A stretch of 58,420 bases of DNA from Thermoanaerobaculum aquaticum (GTDB lineage: Bacteria; Acidobacteriota; Thermoanaerobaculia; Thermoanaerobaculales; Thermoanaerobaculaceae): positions 1 through 58,420 of the forward strand of contig NZ_JMFG01000020.1 in NCBI RefSeq assembly GCF_000687145.1. Reading direction: 5' to 3'. Both the position numbers and the translations under genes were made by a program. Under the pieces are notes generated by a model. It saw only the letters and a list, made by a program, of their open reading frames with translations. It was not told the origin of the DNA and searched no databases. Positions 23,999 through 32,210 of the stretch are shown here, in pieces; the stretch's first letter is position 1; every line of letters starts with the position of its first letter.

Positions 23999-25288
23999 GT
24001 GAACTTCACGGAGGTTATTGCCAAAAAGCGGGACGGGCTGGCACTTTCGGCCGAAGAGATTGGCCGCTTCGTGAAGGGTGCCACCGACGGCAGCATCAGC
24101 GATGTGCAGCTGGCGGCCATGCTCATGGCCATCTGCATCCGCGGGGCCAACTCAGCCGAAACCCAGGCGCTGGTGCAGGCCATGGCCGCCTCGGGCGAGC
24201 AGTGGCACCTCCGGGAAAGCTTTCCCGATGCGGTGGACAAGCACTCCACCGGCGGCGTGGGCGACACAGTGTCCTTGGTCTTTGCCCCATGGGTGGCGGC
24301 GTGCGGGGTGCCGGTGGCCATGATGGCCGGTGCCGGCCTCGGTCACACCCAGGGAACGCTGGACAAGCTGGCGGCCATTCCGGGTTTTGTGCCGGCGGGC
24401 CAGCGTGGGCAGGCTTTCGCCAGTTTGGAGCGTTGCGGCGTGGTCTTTGCTCGCCAATCGGAAAGCATTGCTCCGGCCGACCGCAAGCTTTACGCCCTGC
24501 GGGACGTGACCGCCACTGTCCCCTCGCTGCCTTTGATCGTTTCCTCGATCATGTCCAAGAAGCTGGCGGTGGGCGCCGGCAAGCTGGTGTTGGACGTCAA
24601 GTGCGGCAAGGGGGCTTTCCGCAAAACGCTTGCGGAGGCCCGGGAGCTGGCCGAAGCCCTGGTGAGCGTCGCCAAGGGGGCCGGGGTGGCCGTGAGGGCG
24701 GTGATTTCCGCCATGGACGAGCCTCTGGGCCCGGTCCTGGGGTGCGCCGAGGAAGTGCGGGAAGCCATCGCTTGCCTGGAAGGCCGGGGGGATGCCCGCC
24801 TTTTGGCCTTAACCCGGCAGCTCGCCCAGCACGCTCTGGAGCTTTCCGGTAAAGGCGCAGAGGAAGCCTTGCAGGTGCTGGATCAGGCCCTGGTTTCTGG
24901 CCGGGCACGGGCCAAGTTTGAGGAGCTGGTGGTGGCCCACGGCGGCGACCCCGACCCGGCGGCTCTCCCGCAATGCAAGAACCGGCTGGAGGTGACAAGC
25001 CCCGCCGAAGGTTTTATCACCGCGGTGGACGGGGAGCTGTTGGGTTGGGTGGCGGTGGAAGCCGGCGCCGGGCGCCGTTACCCCGGGGATGAGGTGGACC
25101 TTTCGGCGTTCGTGCGCGTGCTGGTGCGGGTGGGGGAGCGCGTGGAAGCCGGGCAGCCGCTGGCGGTGGTGGGCTGGTCCTCCCGCCCCTTGGACCGCGA
25201 GGGTTTGGAGCAAAGGGTGCGCCGGGCCTTCACCCTGGGACCGGAACCGGTGATTCCCGGCCCGCTGGTGCTGGCCGAGCTGGCGTAA
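23999..25288 (+). CDS. Pyrimidine-nucleoside (thymidine) phosphorylase
   Basis: This 429-residue protein has the full domain order: helical N-terminal domain (IAKKRDGLALSAEEI), the KHSTGGVGDTVSL phosphate-binding loop, GAGLGHTQGTLDKLAAIPGF, SIMSKKLAVGAGKLVLDVK (the family signature region) and a C-terminal lipoyl-like domain (LGWVAVEAGAGR). It cleaves thymidine, uridine or deoxyuridine with phosphate to free base and (deoxy)ribose-1-phosphate. Whether it is DeoA-like (thymidine-specific) or Pdp-like (broad) cannot be decided by eye. The start is a GTG one base after the previous stop. Confidence 0.93.
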   Translation: MNFTEVIAKKRDGLALSAEEIGRFVKGATDGSISDVQLAAMLMAICIRGANSAETQALVQAMAASGEQWHLRESFPDAVDKHSTGGVGDTVSLVFAPWVAACGVPVAMMAGAGLGHTQGTLDKLAAIPGFVPAGQRGQAFASLERCGVVFARQSESIAPADRKLYALRDVTATVPSLPLIVSSIMSKKLAVGAGKLVLDVKCGKGAFRKTLAEARELAEALVSVAKGAGVAVRAVISAMDEPLGPVLGCAEEVREAIACLEGRGDARLLALTRQLAQHALELSGKGAEEALQVLDQALVSGRARAKFEELVVAHGGDPDPAALPQCKNRLEVTSPAEGFITAVDGELLGWVAVEAGAGRRYPGDEVDLSAFVRVLVRVGERVEAGQPLAVVGWSSRPLDREGLEQRVRRAFTLGPEPVIPGPLVLAELA

Positions 25289-25291
25289 GGC

Positions 25292-27196
25292 ATGCTGTAC
25301 CGGCTGCAAGACGTGGTGGTGGAGTTCGGTGGCCACAGGGTGTTTGGTCCCCTTTCTTTCCAGCACAACCCGGGGGAAAAGCTGGTTTTGGTGGGCCGCA
25401 ACGGCAGCGGGAAGAGCACGCTTTTAAAGGTCATCGCCGGCGATTTGGAGCCCAGTGCCGGCAGCATCGTTAAGGCCAAGGAGCTCGCCATTGCGCGGGT
25501 GGAGCAGATCCTCTCCGCCCCACCGGGCACACCGGTTCTTACCTTTGTCCTGGAAGCGTTTCCAGGGCTTCTGGAGCTAGAAGCCCAACGGCAAAGCCTG
25601 GCGGAAAGGCTCAGCGATCCCCAGGCTCTTGCGGCTTACCAGAAAGTGGAAGACGAGCTGGCCAAAATGGAAGCCGATCGGGCCCGACCACGAGCCCAAG
25701 CCTACCTGCAAGGTCTGGGCATTCCCCAGGAGCTGCACCACCTGCCTCTGGGTCAGCTTTCGGGGGGACAAAAGACCCGGGTGGCCTTAGCTCGGGCGCT
25801 CCTCTCCCCGGCGGAGCTTTTGCTTTTGGATGAGCCTTCCAACCATTTGGACCTGGTGGGCACCGAGTTTCTGGCCGAAGCCTTGCGGGAACGGAAAAAG
25901 GCGGTGCTGGTGGTAACCCACGACCGCGCGCTCATGGATGCGGTAGGGGGCGACATCCTTGAGCTGGCGGGAGGCATGCTGGAACGCTACCGCGGGCCCT
26001 TTGCCCGTTACCAAAAGGAACGGCAAGCCCGCCGGGAGCAGCAGAAGAAAGCCTTTGAGCTGCAGCAGGCGGAAATTGCCCGGCAGGAGGAGTTCATCCG
26101 CCGGAACATTGCCGGCCAGAACACCCGTCAAGCGCAAGCGCGCATCAAGCTCCTGGAAAAGCTGGAACGGGTGGCGCCGCCGCCTCCGGACCCTCAACCC
26201 ATCAAGCTGCGCTGGCCGGCGGTGGCCCGCAGCGGGGACCGGGTGGTGGAAGCCCGGGGTTTGGTGGTGGGCTACCAAAATCCGGTCCTCAAACAGGTGG
26301 ACCTGACCCTCGGCCGGGGGGAGCGGCTGGCGCTGGTGGGGCGTAACGGCTCCGGCAAAAGCACGCTTTTGAAAACCCTCGCTGGGGTGCTGCCGCCTTT
26401 GGCCGGTTCCCTTCGCTGGGGTACCGGAGTGGTGTGCGGGTACTACGACCAGGAGCAGGACCTGTTGGCTTCGGGAGGCTCGGTCTTGGGCTATCTGGAG
26501 TCACTGCGCCCGGACTGGTCGCCCCTGGAGGTGCGAAACTGGGCCGGTGCCTTTGGGCTTTCCGGAGAAGCCGCGGAAAGGCCTCTTGAGGTTCTCTCCG
26601 GTGGCGAGCGCTCCCGGGTGCAGCTGGCCGGGCTTTTGGCGCAGGCGCCCAACCTCTTGCTCTTGGACGAGCCCACCAACCACCTGGACTTGCCCACCTG
26701 CGCAGTCTTGGAAGAAGCGCTGAAGGATTTTCCCGGTGCCGTCGTGTTCGTGAGCCACGACCGCGCCCTGGTGGAAGCGGTGGCCACAGGCGTGGTGCTG
26801 GTGGCTGAAGGATCGGTACAACCGGTGAACTCGGTGTCCGAGGCCTTTGCCTCCCTGGGGCTGGAAAAACCCAGGACCAAGACCCCAGCAGCCCCGGGCC
26901 GCCGCCGCAGCCCGCAGGAGGAGGAAAGACGCCAGCTCCAGCGGGAGCTTACGCGCATGGAGCAGGCGCTGGCCGAGGTGGAAGGGGAGCTTTTGGCCAT
27001 CGAAAAGAGCATTGGTGAGCTGGAAGCGGAGCTCACCCACCCGGAGGTGATCGCCGACCCCCAGCGCTTGGCTTTCCTCGCCTCCAACCTGCAAGCCCTC
27101 AAGACCAAACAAGAATCCCTCTGGCAGCGCTGGTGCCAGGCAGCGGAAGCGGTGGAGAGCTTTCGGACGGTCCTCCGCGCTGCGACCCTGCAGTGA
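25292..27196 (+). CDS. ABC-F family ATPase (Uup/EttA-like)
   Basis: This 634-residue protein has two ABC ATPase domains: Walker A GRNGSGKSTLLKV, signature LSGGQKTRVALARALL and Walker B LLLLDEPSNHLDL in the first; GRNGSGKSTLLKT, LSGGERSRVQLAGLL and LLLLDEPTNHLDL in the second. The charged inter-domain linker (about residues 230-295) is the P-site tRNA interaction motif region of ABC-F proteins. A C-terminal coiled coil (about 545-620) is typical of Uup. ABC-F proteins act on ribosomes and have no membrane domain. It starts 3 bases after the phosphorylase stop, ending this gene run. Subfamily assignment is tentative. Confidence 0.9.
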   Translation: MLYRLQDVVVEFGGHRVFGPLSFQHNPGEKLVLVGRNGSGKSTLLKVIAGDLEPSAGSIVKAKELAIARVEQILSAPPGTPVLTFVLEAFPGLLELEAQRQSLAERLSDPQALAAYQKVEDELAKMEADRARPRAQAYLQGLGIPQELHHLPLGQLSGGQKTRVALARALLSPAELLLLDEPSNHLDLVGTEFLAEALRERKKAVLVVTHDRALMDAVGGDILELAGGMLERYRGPFARYQKERQARREQQKKAFELQQAEIARQEEFIRRNIAGQNTRQAQARIKLLEKLERVAPPPPDPQPIKLRWPAVARSGDRVVEARGLVVGYQNPVLKQVDLTLGRGERLALVGRNGSGKSTLLKTLAGVLPPLAGSLRWGTGVVCGYYDQEQDLLASGGSVLGYLESLRPDWSPLEVRNWAGAFGLSGEAAERPLEVLSGGERSRVQLAGLLAQAPNLLLLDEPTNHLDLPTCAVLEEALKDFPGAVVFVSHDRALVEAVATGVVLVAEGSVQPVNSVSEAFASLGLEKPRTKTPAAPGRRRSPQEEERRQLQRELTRMEQALAEVEGELLAIEKSIGELEAELTHPEVIADPQRLAFLASNLQALKTKQESLWQRWCQAAEAVESFRTVLRAATLQ

Positions 27197-27474
27197 TGCA
27201 ATTCCTTGTTAGGTGCGTCCTGGCGGCCGCAAGATCAATAATGTTTCTCCACTTTCATCGGAGTGACAAAAGTGGTAGTGCGAAACCCGGGCCGGTGACC
27301 GAAGGCTAGTGTAAGCTCTTGAAAGCGTTCAAATTATGATGATGTCTGTCGTGAAAGCGATTGGCATCGTACTTGCAAAAGGCTAGAAGCGGAGGCCTTG
27401 GGTGGCGAACCGCCCAAGGGAGACGATACAATAAAAGTGTACCGGAAAATTCCGGTGCAAGAAAGGAGAGGGAT
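27197..27474 (+). promoter_or_regulatory. 278-bp structured upstream region of the chaperone-usher-like operon
   Basis: No gene is seen. It is AT-richer than its surroundings. It contains TTGAA-AGCG-TTCAA (27319-27332); the octamer TGAAAGCG twice (27320 and 27352); a 10-bp hairpin CCTTGGGTGG-CGAA-CCGCCCAAGG (27396-27419); a possible -10 box TACAAT (27427-27432); and the palindrome ACCGGAA-AA-TTCCGGT (27441-27456) just before the GAAAGGAGAGG ribosome site. It is longer and more structured than most leaders here and may hold operators or an RNA switch. I could not match it to the c-di-GMP or any other named riboswitch. Confidence 0.5.
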
Positions 27475-28080
27475 ATGAAGAGGGTTGTGCTATTGGCGGT
27501 GCTTTTAGGGCTATTGACGGCGCCCGGTCTTTTTGCCCAGGCCACGGGGAACACCAGCATATACGTCCAGTTCCCGCGGATTGCCATTCTTTACTACCGC
27601 TCCAGCATCACGCTCGCGCCCAGCGCCAGTGACCTCATTACCGCTTTTGCAGGGGCTAACCCCGTGAACACTGGAACCACCACGATCAACACCTTCACCG
27701 CCGGTTTGGGAAGCCTGGAAGGAGATGCTACGACGCCGGCGACGCCGTTTAACCAAAACGTGCTCACCACCATCAACAACTTCTACCAGGTGCGCGCGAA
27801 CTACCAGTTCCAGGTCACTGTGTCTATTACCGATGGCACGCTTCAAGGCGACGGTACCACGGGTGGCGGCAACATTTTGATGGCCAACGCGCAAACCGAG
27901 CTCAACGACAGCGGGACGTGGGCTGCTACAGTTCAGCAAACAACTCCTGGTGGTCTAGGGACGGTTCACAAGGGCGATGTGCGGTTCGATTTGGACTTTT
28001 CTGGGGCTACGCTCATTCCTCCTGCTGCCACGGCCACCTTCGGCGACGGGGTAGTGCAAACGCAGGTGGCGTTTTTCTGA
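27475..28080 (+). CDS. Secreted subunit-like protein heading a chaperone-usher-like operon
   Basis: This 201-residue protein has a clear signal peptide (MKRVVLLAVLLGLLTAPGLFAQ). The mature part is Thr/Asn/Gly/Ala-rich, predicted all-beta, without cysteine, ending in TQVAFF. That composition suits a self-assembling surface subunit, such as the cysteine-free major pilins of alpha-type (CS1-like) fimbriae, but I do not recognise the family. The ATG has an excellent GAAAGGAGAGG site. A strong terminator follows within 20 bases of the stop. The downstream genes encode a second subunit-like protein, a PapD-like chaperone and an usher-like barrel, so I infer this is the abundant structural subunit. 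Function is inferred from context only. Confidence 0.6.
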   Translation: MKRVVLLAVLLGLLTAPGLFAQATGNTSIYVQFPRIAILYYRSSITLAPSASDLITAFAGANPVNTGTTTINTFTAGLGSLEGDATTPATPFNQNVLTTINNFYQVRANYQFQVTVSITDGTLQGDGTTGGGNILMANAQTELNDSGTWAATVQQTTPGGLGTVHKGDVRFDLDFSGATLIPPAATATFGDGVVQTQVAFF

Positions 28081-28097
28081 ACGTGGAACGGGAAAAA

Positions 28098-28124
28098 GGG
28101 GGGCCGCAGAGGCCCCCCTTTTTT
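28098..28124 (+). terminator. Intra-operon terminator/attenuator after the major-subunit-like gene
   Basis: An 8-bp GC stem (GGGGGGCC / GGCCCCCC, loop GCAGA) is followed by six T residues. The next start codon is only 14 bases further on, leaving little room for a separate promoter. The terminator therefore probably lets a fraction of transcripts through, giving high output of the first gene and low output of the assembly genes. Confidence 0.85.
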
Positions 28125-28137
28125 GCTAAACTCTACG

Positions 28138-28572
28138 ATGGTGCTCGCTCTTGTCCCCCTTTTGGCCCTGGCTGCCGGTGCACCGGTACGGGTGGAGCTT
28201 CCCCGGCAATTGGTGCTTGAGCCTCTTTCTGCCGTGGAGCTGGCTGGCTCTTCCGCGGTGCCGTGGGAGGGGCACGGCGCCCCTCCCTTGTGGCCGGTGA
28301 GTCGCCGGGTGCCGGGGGCGTTTCGCCTTTTCCTGCCCCCAGGGGTGGCGGTAGACTCACTGCGCGTGGAGGTTCAGGCTGAGGGCTTGCAGCCAGGGCG
28401 AAAGGAGGGTCAGGCCATTCCGGTTCAGGTCAACCTCCTACCCCTTCGCTTGGTGCAGGAAACACCTGAAGGCGCGGTGTGGGAGGGGGACCTTCTGGTG
28501 TTTTTGGACCCCGCCAGGGCGGAGGCGGGGGAGTTCCAGGGGAGCCTTACCGTAACCGTCACCCCGAGGTAA
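28138..28572 (+). CDS. Second small secreted, subunit-like protein
   Basis: This 144-residue protein has a short signal peptide (MVLALVPLLALAAGAP) and an all-beta mature part without cysteine. Its end, AGEFQGSLTVTVTPR, has the look of C-terminal strands of pilus subunits of the form 'AG.Y.G.(V/L)...(M/V)T'. The ATG at 28138 is chosen for the signal peptide; a TTG at 28123 inside the terminator tail is unlikely. No strong ribosome site is visible, which fits low expression. It is followed after 2 bases by the chaperone gene. I infer a minor or tip subunit; the family is not recognised. Confidence 0.5.
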   Translation: MVLALVPLLALAAGAPVRVELPRQLVLEPLSAVELAGSSAVPWEGHGAPPLWPVSRRVPGAFRLFLPPGVAVDSLRVEVQAEGLQPGRKEGQAIPVQVNLLPLRLVQETPEGAVWEGDLLVFLDPARAEAGEFQGSLTVTVTPR

Positions 28573-28574
28573 CG

Positions 28575-29426
28575 ATGGGGCGGGGGCCGGCTTTTCTACT
28601 GCCGCTTGTGCCCGGGTGTGCGCTGGCGGGGGCCATCGCCATTTCTCCACCCCGACTTGACATTACCCTGACGGGTACTCAAGCGGCGGAAGCCGTGAAG
28701 GTTGTTAACCTCGATACCAATCCAATTCGACTCAAGGTAAGCGTGGCGCACTGGCGTCTTGACGAGCACAACCGCGTGGAGGTAATCCCCCCTACGCCTC
28801 AGTCGGCGGACCAATGGCTGCTCATTACCCCGCTGGAGTTTGTGGTGGAACCGGGGAAGTTTCAGACGTTGCGCATTTTGGTTCGTCCCCGGGTTAAACC
28901 GGAGGTGGGCGAGCACCGGGCCATGATTTTCTTGGACGAACAGCCCCCGGACACCAAGGAGTTTGCCACCCGCAACCTGGCGCGAATTGGGGTGGGGGTG
29001 TACGTGTGGGTTCCGCCGGTGGAACGAAAGGCCATTTTTCACTGTGCCGATGCAGGTTATTTTCAAAAGCCCATGGCGCTTTTGGATTTGGAAAGCACCG
29101 GCAACGCTCATGTCCGTCCTGCTGTACAGTTTGTAGTGTGGCCGAAGGAGAAGTTTCCGGGCAAAGCGGGGACCGTTAAGGTACAGGAATCGCCTTCCTC
29201 GCCGGTGGTGGTCCCCGCAGGGGCGGTGGCGGCCGGCCTGGTGCCCGATATCCCGGTGCTCCCGGGAACCAGAAGGAAAATCGTTTTCCCTTTGGCCGAA
29301 AGCCTTCCCGCCGGAGAGTACTGGTTGGACCTTTCGGGCCAGGTGGACTCACTTCCTATTGCCGAAGTCGTTCCCTTCATCGTGCCTGAACTTCCCTCGG
29401 GAGATGCCCGTGATGGGGCCCATTAG
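28575..29426 (+). CDS. PapD-like periplasmic pilus chaperone
   Basis: This 283-residue protein has a signal-like N-terminus ending near CALAGA. It then reads IAISPPRLDITLTGTQAAEA, VVNLDTNPIRLKVSVAHW, FVVEPGKFQTLRILVRP and GEHRAMIFLDEQ. These correspond to the first immunoglobulin-like domain of pilus chaperones, including the strand-G region that is followed by an Arg-rich subunit-binding strand. A second beta domain (about 155-275) completes the two-domain layout; length is near the upper end for the family. It lies between a subunit-like gene and an usher-like gene. The usher start overlaps its 3' end by 14 bases. It most likely caps subunits in the periplasm. Closest to the alternate (CS1-like) or archaic chaperones rather than classical FimC. 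Confidence 0.7.
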   Translation: MGRGPAFLLPLVPGCALAGAIAISPPRLDITLTGTQAAEAVKVVNLDTNPIRLKVSVAHWRLDEHNRVEVIPPTPQSADQWLLITPLEFVVEPGKFQTLRILVRPRVKPEVGEHRAMIFLDEQPPDTKEFATRNLARIGVGVYVWVPPVERKAIFHCADAGYFQKPMALLDLESTGNAHVRPAVQFVVWPKEKFPGKAGTVKVQESPSSPVVVPAGAVAAGLVPDIPVLPGTRRKIVFPLAESLPAGEYWLDLSGQVDSLPIAEVVPFIVPELPSGDARDGAH

Positions 29427-31968
29427 TGGCAGATCGCGGGGATCTTCAAGACGCGGGTTAAAAATCGCTTCTTTTTGCCAGGTTGTCAGGACAACCGTGG
29501 CGCTGCTTTTGGGGTTAGGTGGAGCGCACGGTGGGGCTTTGGACTGGGATCAGGCGCTGCCCTCCCAGGCTTCCCTGGTGGTTCTGGTGACAGTGGGCGG
29601 GCGGGAGGTGGGAGCAACCGAGGTGCTGCGGTGGGAACAGGAGATGTGCCTCCGGCTGGCGGATTTTGCACAGTTTACCGGGGCCACCGTCGAGGCCATT
29701 GCCCTTGGCTACCGGATCAAGACCCCTTTGGGGGAAACCACCATCCCGCTGGATGAGATCCGCCAGGTGGAGGGTGAGCCTTACGTTTGCCAGGGGGTGC
29801 TGAAGGCAAGGCTCGGCACCGATGTGGCCTTTGAGCCTGCCACGGTGACGTTATCGCTTGATGTTCCGTGGTCCCTGCCCACAGCCGTTCGGATGGCCGC
29901 TCCTCTTGTACCGGAAATTCGCGCCCCAGCCTGGAGCCTGGGCACGGTTCACCTGGACGTGAGCGGAATTTCCGAGGGGAGGGGGTTTTCTTCCACCGGC
30001 AACGCGTGGGCCACCGGAAGGGCGTTGAACGGCGAATGGCGGATTTTGGGGGAGCGGGGGAACGATGGAGAAGCGAGGTTACGGGAGCTCCTCTGGGTGA
30101 CCCGCAAGCCTCGGTGGTTTGCTTTTTTCGGCCGCAACTACGTGCAGCTTTCCCCGGTGCTTGCCGGCTTTGACCTGGTGGGTGCCGGGGTGGGTTGGAG
30201 CAACCGGCCGTTGCCGAGCCTGGGAGCTTGGAGCTCGCTTACCGGCTTTTCCACCTCGGCCACGCGCAACTTCCGCGGAACTGCGCCCCCGGGATCTTTT
30301 GTGAAGTTGCGCATCAACGGCGTGGTGGTGGCTTCCCAGCAGGTGGGCCTTTCCGGTCGCTTTGAGTTTTTGGATGTTCCCGTTACCGGCGGGCGAACCA
30401 GCGTGCCGGTGGAAATTGAAATTTACGATCGGCACAACCTCTTAGCACCCCTGGAGGTGCGCCGGCTGGCCACGCCCACCTCGTGGTGGCTTTTGCCACG
30501 AGGTTCGCTGGAGCTGGTCATGGGCGGGGGTATGGGAGGGCAACTGGGTCGCAGCTTGCTAGGGGACGACAGTAGCCTCCGTAAGGGTGCGGCCTATTCG
30601 GCCATCCGCTGGGGCCTGGGGGAAAACCTCACGGCGGAAGCCATGGTGCAAACCGTGGGTAACCGTTGGCAAGCGGGTGCAGGGCTCGCTTGGCAGGCCT
30701 TTCCCGAAGCCTTCACGGCGCTGACCTTAGCTCAAGCCGATGGGCAATGGGCCTGGAACTGGGAAGGCACGCTTCAGAAGAACGAGTGGGCCGTTCTGGC
30801 CCGTGCCTTTGAACAACCGCAAGCGTTTCGCCTGCAACCTGTTGGCAGCGTGCGGCGGGATTACTCCCTGGAGCTGCGCTACAACCCTGCTTCCTGGCTG
30901 GAGTTGGGGCTGTGGAGCCGGAAGCTGGACTTTGAGCCCGAGCACGTTCAGTGGGTTCGCCCCACGGCGGTGGTGTCGCTGGGGAGCGCGCTTTTCTTGC
31001 GCATTGCTCCCGACCAGTGGGGGGATTACGTCATCACCGCCACCTCGCAACCCCACCCCCGCCTGCGGCTGTCCGCAAGCTACTTCCACTCGCAGCTTTA
31101 CGATGTGGGCTGGGATATGCCCACCTCCTGGCCCCTGGAGCTACGGGGCACCTGGGAGCGAGGGGGGGAGGGCAGTGACCGCCTCACATTGACCGTAGGG
31201 AACCGACCTGAGAGCTTTCGCCTGCCAAGGCTTCGCGTGGGGATTCAGACTTCCGGGGGCTTTTCAGCTGCATACGCTGAGGCGTCGGCGCCGGTGTGGT
31301 CGGGGCTTTGGTTTCGGGCCCAGTACATGGGCATTCCCTCCCGGGTGCTGGGGGGAGAAAAACCGAAGCCGCGACTTTTCCTTGCTCTTACCGCGGATTT
31401 TGGCTACGCCATGGGCAGGCTGGTGGCCGCAGACCAAACCACCCTGCGCCGGGAGCTGGGTGGTGTTGCGGGACGTTTGTTAGTAAGAGGAAAAGCGCCG
31501 GCTGTGAGCCTTGCGGGTGCCCGGGTGCAGGTCGTTGGCTTCGGTGGCACTGTGACTTCCGCCGATGGGAGCTTCTTTGTCGGGAACGTTCCGCCAGGGG
31601 TCTACGAGGTGGAGCTGGATCCCGAGCGGTTGCCCCTAGAGCTTGTTCCCGTGCAACGCCGGTTCGTGGTGGAAGTCGCTGCTGGCACCATCACCCGGGT
31701 GGATTTTCCCCTGCGGCAACTGTACGGTTTTGCCGGGCAGGTGCGCACCACCGACGGCGTTGGCGTTGCTGGGGCACGGGTGGTTCTCCTTTCCAGGGGC
31801 ACCGAGGTAGCCTCCCAGGAGACCGACGCTTTCGGTTACTTCCGGTTCGACCAGCTGGAACCCGGCACGTACCTCCTCCAGGCCTGGCGCGGGGAGCAGA
31901 AGCTCGGCGAACGCCCTGTGCTCCTGGAGGGGTTCCTCTTTGACCAGGACATCGTGGCGAACCCCTGA
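29413..31968 (+). CDS. Divergent usher-like outer-membrane protein with two C-terminal carboxypeptidase-regulatory-like domains
   Basis: The product has about 851 residues with a signal-like segment (RTTVALLLGLGGAHGGA). An usher-style N-terminal domain follows (VVLVTVGGREVGATEVL, then CLRLADFAQFTG). A long beta-barrel follows, with the inserted plug-like domain around residues 285-345 (FVKLRINGVVVASQQVGLSG, FLDVPVTGG). The barrel ends near residue 690. Residues about 690-850 form two carboxypeptidase-regulatory-like beta-sandwiches (AGARVQVVGFGGTVTSADGS; GVAGARVVLLSRGTEVASQE) in place of the usual usher C-terminal domains. ATG 29413 is chosen because GGGAG lies nine bases upstream; ATG 29404 is an alternative. 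It overlaps the chaperone gene. Ushers translocate and assemble pili. Confidence 0.65.
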   Translation: MGPISGRSRGSSRRGLKIASFCQVVRTTVALLLGLGGAHGGALDWDQALPSQASLVVLVTVGGREVGATEVLRWEQEMCLRLADFAQFTGATVEAIALGYRIKTPLGETTIPLDEIRQVEGEPYVCQGVLKARLGTDVAFEPATVTLSLDVPWSLPTAVRMAAPLVPEIRAPAWSLGTVHLDVSGISEGRGFSSTGNAWATGRALNGEWRILGERGNDGEARLRELLWVTRKPRWFAFFGRNYVQLSPVLAGFDLVGAGVGWSNRPLPSLGAWSSLTGFSTSATRNFRGTAPPGSFVKLRINGVVVASQQVGLSGRFEFLDVPVTGGRTSVPVEIEIYDRHNLLAPLEVRRLATPTSWWLLPRGSLELVMGGGMGGQLGRSLLGDDSSLRKGAAYSAIRWGLGENLTAEAMVQTVGNRWQAGAGLAWQAFPEAFTALTLAQADGQWAWNWEGTLQKNEWAVLARAFEQPQAFRLQPVGSVRRDYSLELRYNPASWLELGLWSRKLDFEPEHVQWVRPTAVVSLGSALFLRIAPDQWGDYVITATSQPHPRLRLSASYFHSQLYDVGWDMPTSWPLELRGTWERGGEGSDRLTLTVGNRPESFRLPRLRVGIQTSGGFSAAYAEASAPVWSGLWFRAQYMGIPSRVLGGEKPKPRLFLALTADFGYAMGRLVAADQTTLRRELGGVAGRLLVRGKAPAVSLAGARVQVVGFGGTVTSADGSFFVGNVPPGVYEVELDPERLPLELVPVQRRFVVEVAAGTITRVDFPLRQLYGFAGQVRTTDGVGVAGARVVLLSRGTEVASQETDAFGYFRFDQLEPGTYLLQAWRGEQKLGERPVLLEGFLFDQDIVANP

Positions 31969-32003
31969 GGAATAGGAGTTTCCGCTCTCTCCTCCGCCTC
32001 CCT

Positions 32004-32095
32004 GTGTCCGAAAATCGTTCATTCTTCAGCTTCCAAAGAGGCGCCAGCGCTTCACTGTTTTCCTGGCCCCTGAAGTATGTTTGAAAAACGGACAC
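32004..32095. repeat. 92-bp nested inverted repeat between the usher-like gene and the next gene
   Basis: GTGTCCG (32004-32010) pairs with CGGACAC (32089-32095). After exactly 13 bases on each side, CTTCAG (32024-32029) pairs with CTGAAG (32070-32075). Inside, GCCAG (32043) pairs with CTGGC (32063). The two 26-base arms match at 18 positions. It could be an mRNA structure or the remains of a small mobile element. There is no T-run, so it is not a typical terminator. Confidence 0.6.
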
Positions 32096-32210
32096 TATCA
32101 CCCCGACGTTGAACGCCTGACCTATCGGTAACTTACTGCTGATCAACATGTTGTGATGTCTGTCCCGATGGCACGCTTTTCGCTTCTACCTCCAGCGGGA
32201 GGATGGGGCA

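Noticed and set aside
27197-27474. c-di-GMP class I riboswitch before the pilus-like operon
   Set aside because: I looked for the GCAAACC...GACGCAAAGC core and did not find it. Hairpins are present but do not match a named class.
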